From NCBI GenBank assembly GCA_963757155.1, contig CAVWQS010000006.1, forward strand, positions 335,974-399,973: 64,000 bases of DNA, given 5' to 3'. The translations under genes were made by a program, and so were the position numbers. The stretch's first letter is position 1; each line of letters opens with the position of its first letter. The notes under the pieces are model-generated. The model had not been told where the DNA came from, did not search any database, and was given only the letters and a program-made list of their open reading frames with translations. Of the stretch, positions 25,708 to 34,514 are shown one piece after another. Origin of the DNA: DASXQK01 sp963757155. GTDB lineage: Bacteria; Pseudomonadota; Alphaproteobacteria; Dongiales; Dongiaceae.

Positions 25708-26457
25708 TTAAGGCCCTGGGCCCCGATTTTGCAAGAGGCTGGCGCGGTCCCCGGCCATGCCGGGAAGGAAGGGCAGGGCCCCGCCCAGCTCGATCCCTTG
25801 GGGGCTGACCCGGCAGCCGAAGGCCAGGATCTCCACCCCCGCAGCGCTCGCTGCCGCCAGGGCCGCGGCATAGGCGGGATCGATGTCGCCGGCGACCGCG
25901 AAGGACCGGCAATCCTGGCGCTGGGCCAGGAACAGCATCACGGAGCGGGCACCCTGCCGGCGCATCTCCACCAGCTCCTTGAGGTGCCTTGTGCCCCGGG
26001 CGGTGACCGAATCCGGGAATTCCGCCGCCTCGCCCCGGGCCAGCGTGACGCTCTTGACCTCGACATAGCACGGCGGCCGGTCGGGGGCGGTCAGCAGGAA
26101 ATCGATGCGCGAGCCGGCGCCATAGGCAACCTCCCGGCGCCAGGCCGGATACCCCGTCAGAGCCGGGATCAGGCTGCGGCCCAGGGCCTCCTCGGCCAGG
26201 CGATTGGCATAGCTGGTATTGACGCCGACGAGGCCCCCGCCAGCGACCTCCACGAGCTCCCAGGTCAGGGGGAGCTTGCGGGCCGGATTGGCGCTGCGGG
26301 AGAGCCAGACCCGGGAGCCCGGCTCGGCCAGACCCATCATGGAGCCGGGATTGGCACAATGGACCGTCTCGACGCGGCCCTCGATCTCGACATCGGCGAG
26401 GAAGCGCTTGTAGCGGCGGACCAGCCGGGCGGGGAGGAGCGGGGGATCGAAGATCAT
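25708..26457 (-). CDS. sfsA: SfsA, sugar fermentation stimulation protein homologue
   Basis: This 249-residue protein shows the SfsA family signatures CANPGSMMGL, GVNTSYANRL and RIDFLLTA with YVEVKSVTLA. The latter resembles a PD-(D/E)xK nuclease core. DSVTARGTRHLKEL follows. It acts in the cytoplasm, with reported DNA binding but no settled biochemical role. It leads the sfsA-map-radC operon and lies 8 bases before map. Confidence 0.95.
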   Translation of the reverse strand: MIFDPPLLPARLVRRYKRFLADVEIEGRVETVHCANPGSMMGLAEPGSRVWLSRSANPARKLPLTWELVEVAGGGLVGVNTSYANRLAEEALGRSLIPALTGYPAWRREVAYGAGSRIDFLLTAPDRPPCYVEVKSVTLARGEAAEFPDSVTARGTRHLKELVEMRRQGARSVMLFLAQRQDCRSFAVAGDIDPAYAAALAAASAAGVEILAFGCRVSPQGIELGGALPFLPGMAGDRASLLQNRGPGP

Positions 26458-26554
26458 GGGGGCTCCTAACAGGGCGACGGGTCGGGGCGCAATCCTGTTG
26501 CGCTGCCGCTGGCCACCACCTTTACAATCCGGCTGAGGAGGGTGCCGAGACCCA

Positions 26555-27607
26555 ATGATTCTCCCCGATCTCTCGAGCTGGTCCCACGATCATCAGTCCG
26601 GTTGCCTGGCCCATGCGGCCACGCAGCGGGGCATTGCCTATCGGCGAATCATGGCCACCCGTACCCCGGGGGGAGCCCTCGAGCCGTGGATCAGCCTGCA
26701 GATCGGGGGCCGGGGCTATTTCTTCAGCCAGGCCCTGTTGATCTCCAACCCGGACCCGGCGGACCCGAAAAAGGCCCATCACGTCAACGGACCCTTGGCC
26801 CATGTCACCATCGACAAGCACGCGGCCAAGGGCCTGCTCACCGGGCACGGCGTGCCTGTCCCGGCGGGCGAGGTCTTCGCCGCCGCCGATCTCGCGCAAG
26901 CCGAGGCCTACTTCACCCGCATGAGCGGCCCGGCCTGCGTCAAGCCCGCGCGGGGCAAGCAGGGGCTCTGCTGCACCCCTTGGCTCCGTGATGAGGCGGC
27001 CTTCCGCGAGGCCTTCCTGACCGCCGCGCGCTCTTATCCCTCGATCGTGGTCGAGGAGCATCTGGAGGGCGACCAGGTGCGCCTCTTCTATGTCCGTCCC
27101 TCGGTCGTCGGGCTTCGCCTCGACCGGCCGGCCAATGTGGTGGGAGACGGCAAGCAGAGCATCGCCGAACTCGTCGCCGCCAAGAACGAGGAGCGCCGGC
27201 GCCGGGCTTCGCCGGGCGCTTTCCCGGTCCTGCTGGATCGGGAGGCCCATCGCTACCTGTCGCAGCAGGGACTTGGCCTCGACAGCCGGCCGGCGGCCGG
27301 CCAGCGGATTTTCCTGCGTGGCACCTCGAACCCCACCACCGGCGCCGATACCGTCGATTGCCGGCCGATCCTGCATCCCTCCTATGTGCGCCTCGTCGAG
27401 GACTTCTGCGCCAGCCTGCCGGAGATGCGCTTGGCCGCCGTCGATATGATGATGCGCGACGCGACGCAGCCGGCCGCCCCGGGAAACCATTGGGTGCTGG
27501 AGCTGAATGGCGCGCCGGGCATGACCAGCTTCTATTTCCCCTGGGAAGGCGAACCCCAGGATGTGGCCGGTGCCCTGATCGAGCGGCTGATGGTCGAGCA
27601 ATGGTAG
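26555..27607 (+). CDS. ATP-grasp ligase, cyanophycin synthetase-like domain only
   Basis: This 350-residue ATP-grasp protein begins its fold near KHAAKGLLTGHGVPVP. The ATP-binding Lys lies in CVKPARGKQG. EEHLEGDQVRLFYV and the C-terminal metal site LELNGAPGM complete it. The middle section (LDRPANVVGDGKQSIAELVAAKN) matches the ATP-grasp half of cyanophycin synthetase-type ligases. The Mur-ligase half of that enzyme is absent, so the product is probably a small peptide or amino-acid conjugate. It is divergent from sfsA. Confidence 0.8.
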   Translation: MILPDLSSWSHDHQSGCLAHAATQRGIAYRRIMATRTPGGALEPWISLQIGGRGYFFSQALLISNPDPADPKKAHHVNGPLAHVTIDKHAAKGLLTGHGVPVPAGEVFAAADLAQAEAYFTRMSGPACVKPARGKQGLCCTPWLRDEAAFREAFLTAARSYPSIVVEEHLEGDQVRLFYVRPSVVGLRLDRPANVVGDGKQSIAELVAAKNEERRRRASPGAFPVLLDREAHRYLSQQGLGLDSRPAAGQRIFLRGTSNPTTGADTVDCRPILHPSYVRLVEDFCASLPEMRLAAVDMMMRDATQPAAPGNHWVLELNGAPGMTSFYFPWEGEPQDVAGALIERLMVEQW

Positions 27608-27687
27608 GATTCCCGGGTTGCAACCGGCGGACGGGCAACGCAAAGTACCGCCGTTCCGCCATGCCGCGACCCCGCTTTGAGCCCCCC

Positions 27688-28005
27688 ATGCGCCGCCCAC
27701 TTCTGTCAGCGATTGCCCTGCTGTTGCTCGCTTCCTGCGCCAATCCCACGGCGGAGACGGTGGATTGGCGCCGCGCGGGCACGGCGCCGGAGGATGCGCG
27801 CGCCGATCTGCGCGCCTGCACGCTGTCGGCGCGCAAACAGGTCGATCGCGAGCAGGCGAACGAGGGCATGGCCGGCGACACGACGAGCCAGGACAGCCTG
27901 ATCACCAATTTGAATGCCGCTAGCCAGGACAAGCGGGTCGATAGCCTGACCCGGCAATGCATGCTGCTGCATGGCTATCAGCCCCTGGCCCCAGGGGCGA
28001 GCTGA
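27688..28005 (+). CDS. Small lipoprotein
   Basis: This protein of about 105 residues has a lipoprotein signal peptide, MRRPLLSAIALLLLASC, with a clear lipobox ending in Cys. The mature part is polar, with a conserved-looking RRAGTAPEDARADLRACTLSARKQVDREQ segment. The ATG at 27688 is preferred over one at 27661 because it starts the signal directly. Its stop overlaps the next start (TGATG). No function is recognised. Confidence 0.7.
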   Translation: MRRPLLSAIALLLLASCANPTAETVDWRRAGTAPEDARADLRACTLSARKQVDREQANEGMAGDTTSQDSLITNLNAASQDKRVDSLTRQCMLLHGYQPLAPGAS

Positions 28006-28775
28006 TGGCTTCGAAAGAAGAAGAAAATATCGTCACCGCCGCGGTGCTGATCATCGGCAATGAGATTCTCTCGGGCCGCACCAAGGATGTGAACCTCGGC
28101 TATATCGCGGAGCAATTGACCAAGCTCGGCATAAGACTGCGCGAGGCCCGCGTCGTCTCCGATGTCGAGGCGGAAATCATCGCCGCGGTCAACGAATGCC
28201 GGGCGCGCTACGACTATGTCTTCACCACCGGCGGCATCGGTCCCACCCATGACGACATCACCTCGGCTGCCGTCGCCCGCGCCTTCGGCGTGCCGCTCAT
28301 CCTCAATCCCCGGGCGCGCGCCCTGCTCGAGCCGCACTACCCGCCGGGTGGGCTGAACGAGGCGCGGCTGCGCATGGCCCATGTCCCGGAGGGGGCCGAT
28401 CTGGTCCTGAATCCGGTCTCCGCCGCACCGGGTTTTCGCATGGGCAATGTCTTCGTTCTGGCGGGCGTGCCCGCGGTGATGCGCGCCATGTTCGATGGGC
28501 TGAAGGGAAATCTCCGCGGCGGCCCGCCGGTGCTCTCGGCGACGGTGGGCGCCTATCTCGGCGAAGGAGTCATAGCGGCCGGGCTGGGCGCGCTGCAGGG
28601 GCGATATCCGAATCTGGAGATCGGCAGCTATCCCTTCTTCCGCCAAGGTCGCTACGGGGCAAGCTTCGTGCTGCGCGGCATCGATCATGGCTTGATCGCC
28701 GCGGCCGCCGAGGAGCTTCGCGCCTTGATCCGCCAGCTGGGCGCCGAGCCGATCGAGGGCGAGGCGCCGGTCTAG
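28005..28775 (+). CDS. CinA N-terminal-type molybdopterin-binding domain protein
   Basis: This 256-residue protein contains the MoaB/CinA-N fold: AAVLIIGNEILSGRTKDVN at the N terminus, then FTTGGIGPTHDDITSAAVARAFG, the family's hallmark. The stand-alone domain lacks the CinA C-terminal nicotinamide-nucleotide amidase part. Related proteins hydrolyse ADP-ribose-type compounds or bind molybdopterin. It is translationally coupled to the lipoprotein gene. Confidence 0.87.
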   Translation: MASKEEENIVTAAVLIIGNEILSGRTKDVNLGYIAEQLTKLGIRLREARVVSDVEAEIIAAVNECRARYDYVFTTGGIGPTHDDITSAAVARAFGVPLILNPRARALLEPHYPPGGLNEARLRMAHVPEGADLVLNPVSAAPGFRMGNVFVLAGVPAVMRAMFDGLKGNLRGGPPVLSATVGAYLGEGVIAAGLGALQGRYPNLEIGSYPFFRQGRYGASFVLRGIDHGLIAAAAEELRALIRQLGAEPIEGEAPV

Positions 28776-28815
28776 CACCGCCCTTCGATAGTAGAACTAC
28801 CATCGCCTCCACCTC

Positions 28816-28898
28816 GTCATTCCCGCGAAAGCGGGAATCCAGGGCGACCGGCGAGGTCGGAGTGTGTGGCCCTGGATTCCCGCTTTCGCGGGAATGAC
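28816..28898. repeat. REP-like perfect inverted repeat
   Basis: Two perfectly complementary 29-base arms (28816-28844 and 28870-28898) flank a 25-base loop. Each arm also contains a smaller palindrome, TTCCCGCGAAAGCGGGAA. This is a known style of dispersed repeat in proteobacteria. A degraded relative occurs at 2996-3035. It could also end the CinA-like transcript. Confidence 0.85.
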
Positions 28899-28967
28899 GG
28901 TAAAAGACAGCGGTTCAATTGATCGAAAACCACGCCGGTTGTGCGGAATAGTCTGGAGAGTAGTCGA

Positions 28968-30383
28968 ATGGATTGGCGTCGCATCGCCGCGCGGCTCGAA
29001 GGTCCCTGGTCGCCGGGGCGCTATTGGCTGCTCTCGGGTTTCGCCCTGCTGGCCCTGCTCTGCTGGCTGCCCCATCCCTACAACGGCGAGGAGCCGGTCT
29101 ATGCCATCACCACGGTGGAGACCTGGTGGCATGGCAGCTGGCTCAATCCGGTGCAGCTCGGCGCCCAATACGGCCGGCCGCCGCTGCTGAACTGGGTCGT
29201 TATGCTCGGGGTCTGGCTCCTGGGCTGGGACCATATCCTGCTCGCCATGCGTCTGATCGCCTTCCTCTCCACTTTGGGCATGGCGGCGATGGTCGCCTGG
29301 TTCGCCCATTACCTGTCGCGCGACCGACTGCTCAGCGCCTTCGCCGTGGCCTGCTTCCTCACCGGCGATCTGCTGACCCAGCGCGGCTGGATGGCCTATG
29401 CCGATCCGCTCTTCGCCCTCGCGACGACGGCCGCCATCATCAGCCTCTGGGTCGCCGTCGATCGCCGCAGCCCAGCCCTCCTCGTGCTGGCCGGCATCGC
29501 CATCACGGCCGCCTTCCTCACCAAGGCCCTGACGGCCTATGCCTTCTACGGCGCGGCCGGGCTGATTCTCCTCTGGCGCCACGAGAACCGGCGCTTCCTG
29601 ATCTCGCCGCCCAGCCTCATCATTCACGCCTGCATCATCGGCTTCGCCCCGCTCTGGATCTTCGCCATTGCCGGCTGGGGGCAGAACGCGCGGCTGATCG
29701 GCGATATCACGGCGCGCGCCCATACCGGCGGGTTCGGCCGCTACATCCTGAGCCTGCTCGCCTATTGGGGCGAGATGCTGCTGCGCCTGCTGCCGCTGAG
29801 CGCGCTCTGGCTGGCGCTCGTCATCCGCCCGGGCCTGCGCAGCAGCGAGGATCCCTGTCCCCGCTGGAGTCTCACGCTGCGCTGGATCCTGCTGCTGGCG
29901 GCGTTGCCCTATCTCGTGACCACCGACAACCATGCGCGCCACCTCCTGCCGCTCTATCCCCTCTTCGCCATCGTGGTCGCCGAGCTGGCGCTCAGGCGCG
30001 GCCGCCGTCTGCTGGCGCCGCTCCATGCCGCGCTCATCGCCTGGATCGTCGTCACCGTCCCGGTCGCCCTCGTGATCAGCCCCTGGGCCCAGATCCGCCA
30101 GCACGGCGATTCGGCAGAGGTGGCCGCCCTCATCGATGGCCAGACCAAGGGCCAGCCGATCTATACCGGCGACGGCAGCAGCGAGACCCTGGCCGTCATC
30201 GCCCATCTCGACGTGCTGCGCCTGCCGGCCGAGCCCATCGGCACCGGCCCGCGGAATATCGACAACGGCTTCTTCCTCTATCAGGCCCCCGCACCGGAGA
30301 AGGCGGGCAAGGAGGTGGCACGGTATCAGCTGGGGAAGATGAACCTGGCGCTGCTCTGCCGGGGCACGGCCTGCAAGCCCTGA
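28968..30383 (+). CDS. ArnT/PMT-type membrane glycosyltransferase
   Basis: ATG 28968 follows GGAGAG and gives a 471-residue protein with about eleven hydrophobic helices. The first periplasmic loop has the GT-C signature PHPYNGEEPVYA, with catalytic acidic residues after the first helix. The HILLAMRLIAFLS and RGWMAYADPLFALATTA elements also match 4-amino-4-deoxy-arabinose or dolichol-type transferases. It probably transfers a sugar from a lipid carrier to an envelope component; the acceptor is unknown. Confidence 0.8.
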   Translation: MDWRRIAARLEGPWSPGRYWLLSGFALLALLCWLPHPYNGEEPVYAITTVETWWHGSWLNPVQLGAQYGRPPLLNWVVMLGVWLLGWDHILLAMRLIAFLSTLGMAAMVAWFAHYLSRDRLLSAFAVACFLTGDLLTQRGWMAYADPLFALATTAAIISLWVAVDRRSPALLVLAGIAITAAFLTKALTAYAFYGAAGLILLWRHENRRFLISPPSLIIHACIIGFAPLWIFAIAGWGQNARLIGDITARAHTGGFGRYILSLLAYWGEMLLRLLPLSALWLALVIRPGLRSSEDPCPRWSLTLRWILLLAALPYLVTTDNHARHLLPLYPLFAIVVAELALRRGRRLLAPLHAALIAWIVVTVPVALVISPWAQIRQHGDSAEVAALIDGQTKGQPIYTGDGSSETLAVIAHLDVLRLPAEPIGTGPRNIDNGFFLYQAPAPEKAGKEVARYQLGKMNLALLCRGTACKP

Positions 30384-30445
30384 GGGCAGCTCAAAGCGCT
30401 CGATTCCCCTCGGGCAACCAGCCGAATTGTCGGCCCTGACGACTA

Positions 30446-31540
30446 TCAGAGATGTTCCCGGTCTAGAATAATTTCGCTGATTCTGCGGATGTCGGCAGAT
30501 CCGAGGTCGGAGAAGAACGGCACCGCAAGCGTGGCCTGCGCCAGCAACTCCGTTACTGGCAATCGATCCCGCGGAAACTTGCTGGTGGCGGCATGGGTGT
30601 GGGCGCCTTGACCCCACCATTGCCGTGTCTCGATGCCAGCTTCGGCAAGCTTGCGCGCGACCCGATTCGCATCGATGTTTGCGAAGCGCAAGACGCAGGT
30701 CGATGTGATCCAGCTCCTGCCAAATCCCTCCTGAAAATGCAGCCCGTTCAATTCAGGCAGTTCCTCACGATATGCCTGCGCCACCGCCATCCACGTCTCG
30801 CGCATGTCGACCCAATGGTCGAGGGCGGCCAGGCCGACGGCGGCGTGATACTCGCTGAGTTTGCCATTGACGGCCGGTACGGCGGCTTCCCGTGTTCCAG
30901 CAAAACCGAAATTGGTCCGTGTCCGAATGTCTCGTATGATCGAGCTGTCGGTGCTTATGACAAACCCACCCTCGCCGACGCCCAGCACCTTGGTCGCATG
31001 TAGGCTGACCACCACGGGCGTCTTGCCCGGGCTGATGCAATCGAACCCTGCCGCGGCGTCGATGACGACCGGCACTCCCGAGCGAGCCCGAAATCGGTCC
31101 CAGGCCGCCATGTCGATGGCGCGGCCGAAGGGCGCGACGGGCATGACCGCGCCAACGATGCCGGGGGCCCGCGATATCGCTTCCTCGATCTGATCGGGGT
31201 TTAGCGCCCAGGTATCGGGATCGACATCCACGAAATAGGGGACGAGCCCGGCCAGAATCGCCGCGTGAGCGGAGGCGACAAACGTCCAGCTTGGCATCAG
31301 GCAGAGCGTGGCCGGCCGTGCATCTTGGGCAGCGAGCGCGACGGTTAGCCCAATCGTGGCGTTTACGACCGTCGCAACCGTGCCATGATGCAAACCGAAG
31401 TGAGAGGCAAGGCGGTCTTCGAATGAACTAACGAGCGGTCCAAAATTGCTGTAAATCCGCGTCGAATCGATCTTTTCGAGATAGGCACCAACCTGCCCGG
31501 CACGTGGAAGCCTTGGTCGCATGATAGGGATTGTCGACAC
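30446..31540 (-). CDS. DegT/DnrJ/EryC1 aminotransferase
   Basis: This 364-residue fold-I PLP enzyme has the Schiff-base Lys in SLHATKVLGVGEGGF and the cofactor region VVIDAAAGFD. The substrate loop NFGFAG is followed by KLSEYHAAVGLAAL. Members aminate nucleotide-linked keto sugars for cell-surface glycans. It converges with the ArnT-like gene, consistent with an envelope-sugar role. It is the last gene with alphaproteobacterial character; its upstream region runs into the junction. Confidence 0.88.
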   Translation of the reverse strand: MSTIPIMRPRLPRAGQVGAYLEKIDSTRIYSNFGPLVSSFEDRLASHFGLHHGTVATVVNATIGLTVALAAQDARPATLCLMPSWTFVASAHAAILAGLVPYFVDVDPDTWALNPDQIEEAISRAPGIVGAVMPVAPFGRAIDMAAWDRFRARSGVPVVIDAAAGFDCISPGKTPVVVSLHATKVLGVGEGGFVISTDSSIIRDIRTRTNFGFAGTREAAVPAVNGKLSEYHAAVGLAALDHWVDMRETWMAVAQAYREELPELNGLHFQEGFGRSWITSTCVLRFANIDANRVARKLAEAGIETRQWWGQGAHTHAATSKFPRDRLPVTELLAQATLAVPFFSDLGSADIRRISEIILDREHL

Positions 31541-31956
31541 GGCAAACGCAGTCCTATCTTTAACATGCCTGAATGGAATGTAGCGTGGTGAAGGGTTATT
31601 GGCGATACCTTCAGATCCGGGCCAGCCGCCAAGCCGTGGAATAAGAATCCTTACCAGGTAATAACGTGGCGGACAGGCGCGGCCGCCTGTCTGTAAAGTC
31701 GGCTCACGGAGACTGTCGTTGTGCCGGGAATAGCTCCTCAGCCGTCGGCGATCACATAACGTAACGATAAATCCCGCTGGGTTATCACATCTCGCCGCGG
31801 GGAGCCTCGACAGGGCAATCCTTCCAGCGTCCAGGAACTTACGAAGTTATTACGCCTTAGCCAGGTCAGCGGCCCTGGCGCTCTCGGTAAAGCGGAGCCG
31901 GCCGCCGGGCTCCTGGCCGTTGAGACTTCAAGGCGCTGACGTGACCTGGTCAGGGC
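31541..31956. other. 416-base gene-free stretch holding the probable chimera junction
   Basis: The left neighbour is alphaproteobacterial and the right neighbour actinobacterial. No coding frame crosses. The stretch holds an ACAGGCG-CGGC-CGCCTGT hairpin at 31672-31690 and a direct repeat ATCACAT at 31751-31757 and 31784-31790, around GTAACGATAA. The latter look like leftover regulatory sequence from a gene no longer present. The exact crossover cannot be placed by eye. Confidence 0.6.
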
Positions 31957-32799
31957 TTAGTTGGAGAAGTCCTGGGTGAGCCAGACGGTGCCGGAGCCGT
32001 CGCGGTAGACCGCGATCCCGATGTGGGTGAACGAGGTGCTCAGGATGTTCATCCGGTGGCCGTCGTTCGGCGGCTGCTCGTCGAGCATGGACTGGGTGAG
32101 GCCGACTGCCATTTGGGCGATGGCGGTACCGGTGTCGTCCACCGGGCCGCCCTCGCCGATGTTCTCCCCGGCGGCGGTCCAGTGCACCCCGGCCGCGGTC
32201 TCGCGGTCACCGATCGCCGGCTCGCCCGGGCACTGGTGGGAGAGCCCGCAGCCGCTGGCCATCTTCAGGTTGTGCGCGGAGGAACTGGCCTCAAGGCCCG
32301 AGGTGAGCGTCAGCGCGGGCAGCCCGGCCGAGGAACGGGCCTGGTTGATCAGCGCGAGCACCTGCGCGGCGGCCGTGGCGTCCTGGGCCGTCGCCGGAGC
32401 GGAGGCGGCAGCGGAGGTGGCGGGCTGGGCGCCGGCCGTCCCGGTCACGGGCACCGTCGGGCGCGACGACGGGCGGGCCGGCCCGGACGGCGACGGCGTG
32501 GTGGGTGCCTGGTGCGCGCGGGCCGCGGCCCGGCGCGGCGGAACCGTCACCACCGCCGGCGCGACGGCGACGGCGATGTCGGCCGGGCTCGCGGCGCAGG
32601 CAGACGTGTCCCCCGCGCCGCACCCGGCCGCCCCGGCCTGCGGGCTCGCGCTGGCCTGCCCGGACGCCTGGCTGGCGGAGAGCACGCTGCCGGCCAGGTA
32701 GGTGCCCCCGCCGGCCAGCACGGCGAGCGCGAGCGCGCCAGACAGCAGGAACCAGACCCGCCGGGCCGACGCGGAAGCATTCCGTGTCCCACGATCCAT
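31957..32799 (-). CDS. Secreted CAP-domain (SCP/PR1-like) protein
   Basis: ATG 32799 follows GGTGG and gives 280 residues. An N-terminal membrane segment (VWFLLSGALALAVLAGG) leads into a Ser/Pro/Ala/Thr-rich linker of about 110 residues. The C-terminal CAP domain starts at QVLALINQARSSAGLPALTL and contains WTAAGENIGEG, NDGHRMNILSTSFTHIGIAV and WLTQDF. The protein is probably extracellular and anchored. CAP proteins bind lipids or act in cell-wall processes, and the activity here is unknown. It is the first actinobacterial gene. Confidence 0.88.
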   Translation of the reverse strand: MDRGTRNASASARRVWFLLSGALALAVLAGGGTYLAGSVLSASQASGQASASPQAGAAGCGAGDTSACAASPADIAVAVAPAVVTVPPRRAAARAHQAPTTPSPSGPARPSSRPTVPVTGTAGAQPATSAAASAPATAQDATAAAQVLALINQARSSAGLPALTLTSGLEASSSAHNLKMASGCGLSHQCPGEPAIGDRETAAGVHWTAAGENIGEGGPVDDTGTAIAQMAVGLTQSMLDEQPPNDGHRMNILSTSFTHIGIAVYRDGSGTVWLTQDFSN

Positions 32800-32913
32800 G
32801 TCATCACCACCTACAGGCGTTGACACTAGGACACTGGCCCTCGATTTCGTACCAGTATGGACAAATGTCGCCATAGCCGTGCCTGCGGCCCCGCGGGGAC
32901 CCGCCGGGAACGC

Positions 32914-33366
32914 TTACTCAGGGCCGAGGAGGAAGCGGACGGTGACGGTCGTGCCGTCCGGGCCGCGGCTGATGCCGACGTGGTCGGCGAGCTGGCCTGC
33001 CAGCCACAGTCCGTGCCCGTGCTCGGCGGGCCACGGCAGCGCGCCGTCCGGCTCACCCGCGCCGTCCGCGGGCTGGCCTCGCCCGTCGTCGCTGACCTGG
33101 CAGTACAGGAATTTCTCGTCGGTCCACAGGCGCAGCCGGCCGTGCCCGGCGCCGTGCAGCACGGCGTTGGCCGCCAGCTCGTGCGCGACCGCGGTCACGT
33201 CGTAGACCTGGTGCCGGCCCAGCCCGGCCGCGGCTGCGTGCGCGGCGACTGCTGCCCGCAGCGCGTACAGCGAGCCGGCATCGAACGCCTGGTCCAACGG
33301 GGTGAGCCCGGCGGGCACGGTACCGCGGCCCGGCCCACCCTGCTGGCGCTCCTCCTCAGCGGTCAA
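32914..33366 (-). CDS. RsbW-type ATP-binding regulatory protein
   Basis: This 150-residue GHKL ATPase has the N-box TAVAHELAANAVLHG, G1 VSDDGRGQP and G2 HGHGLWLAGQLAD. This is the single-domain form found in anti-sigma factors and in actinobacterial signalling pairs. Its start lies inside the end of the MEDS gene, so the two are translationally coupled. The typical role is a serine kinase/anti-sigma switch. Confidence 0.88.
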   Translation of the reverse strand: MTAEEERQQGGPGRGTVPAGLTPLDQAFDAGSLYALRAAVAAHAAAAGLGRHQVYDVTAVAHELAANAVLHGAGHGRLRLWTDEKFLYCQVSDDGRGQPADGAGEPDGALPWPAEHGHGLWLAGQLADHVGISRGPDGTTVTVRFLLGPE

Positions 33367-34231
33367 CGGCGACCGCCAGCCGGATGCCGTGAACGTCGGC
33401 GAGGCCGATCCGGGTGAACCCGGCGGCGACCTCGGGCAAGCACCCCAGGGTCACCTGGCGGGACTGGGACGCCATGGTCCGGGCGGCGTCGGCGATCATC
33501 AGCGTGCAGCGCGCGTCGACGAACGCCAGCGCGGACATGTTGATCACGATGTCGCCGCCCACCCGGATCGTCTCGGACAGCGCGAGGCCCAGCGGCTCGC
33601 CGGCCTGGAAGTCCAGCTCCCCGGCGATCCTGATACCCGGCGGAGCGTACTGGCGGCAGATCCGCAGCAGCGCGTCGGCGTAGTAGGTGGCCGCCGCGAC
33701 CGCGCGGGTGTGGAACCCGGCCACCGACGCCAGCGTCACCGGGTCGAACCGCTCCCGGTCGTACTGGCACAGGACCGCGGCCGTGCTGCCGTCCAGTGCC
33801 GCCGCGATGCCCTCCTCGAACTTCGGGAGCTCCTCGATCCCGGCGAGCGGGCGCAGTGCCCAGCTCATGTCCAGCGCCACCCGCAGCCCGGGGAACCCCT
33901 GCATCCCAGACGATGCCAGCTCCCCCGCTAGCCAGCTGACCGCCGACTCGGCCCGGAACGACTGCCCCGACAGCAGCCGCCCCTCGCAGCCCGCCGCGGT
34001 CATCTGCCCGCTAGCCATGGCCGCCTCCACCGCGACACCGCGGCGTCCAAGTTCCCCGGCCGCCAGGCCAGGGCCGGCGTCGCTCACCCACACCACCTTC
34101 AGGCCCGCGGCCAGCCCGTCACGGACGAACGCAGCGGTCAGGTCGAACAACTCCTCTGACTCGCCGAAAGTCAGGCACGCGTGATCCTCAGCTCCCAGCT
34201 CAGTCACCTGCACGCCCGCGTCCGCCGCCAC
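33356..34231 (-). CDS. MEDS-STAS domain signalling protein
   Basis: The N-terminal part has the MEDS (methanogen/methylotroph sensory) pattern: DHACLTFGESEELFDLTAAFVRDGL, an internal LRVALDMSWALR and VLCQYDRERFDP. The C-terminal 100 residues form a STAS anti-anti-sigma domain (ELDFQAGEPLGLAL, VINMSALAFVDARCTLMIADAA). The chosen GTG at 34231 has GGAGG upstream and begins just before the domain; a GTG at 34285 is also open. It is paired with the RsbW-like gene, suggesting a partner-switching module. Confidence 0.82.
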   Translation of the reverse strand: MAADAGVQVTELGAEDHACLTFGESEELFDLTAAFVRDGLAAGLKVVWVSDAGPGLAAGELGRRGVAVEAAMASGQMTAAGCEGRLLSGQSFRAESAVSWLAGELASSGMQGFPGLRVALDMSWALRPLAGIEELPKFEEGIAAALDGSTAAVLCQYDRERFDPVTLASVAGFHTRAVAAATYYADALLRICRQYAPPGIRIAGELDFQAGEPLGLALSETIRVGGDIVINMSALAFVDARCTLMIADAARTMASQSRQVTLGCLPEVAAGFTRIGLADVHGIRLAVAVDR

Positions 34232-34514
34232 ACTGCCTCCAGCCTGCACAACCACCAAGCCCTTCAGGAAGACCGTACCGGGCACAACGCCGCCGCACAG
34301 CGCATAACGGCACTCGGCCCGCCACGCGACCCGCAGCCGCCACCGCTACCCGCGTCCGAGCGGGTTATGCGGGCCGGGACCGTACGTCCGTCTCGGGGCC
34401 GGAGATAGCCGCTGACCTCGACCGGGTTCCGGCCGGGATCACGGAAGTAACACTGCGGACGGGGCCGCCCGCACCCGTGCCGTCCACGGGCGGCCAGCCC
34501 GCCGGCCTCTGACA

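Noticed and set aside
26522..27700. Minus-strand open frame of 392 codons over the ATP-grasp gene
   Set aside because: It is a shadow of the ATP-grasp gene, with no motif and no ribosome-binding site.
28797..30620. Minus-strand open frame of 607 codons over the glycosyltransferase
   Set aside because: It has low-complexity Gln/Gly/Arg/Glu-rich composition, lies antisense to a clear membrane enzyme and runs through the REP repeat.
31660..31800. Possible riboswitch in the junction gap
   Set aside because: A cyclic-di-AMP or similar element was considered, but the conserved blocks are absent and no suitably oriented gene follows.
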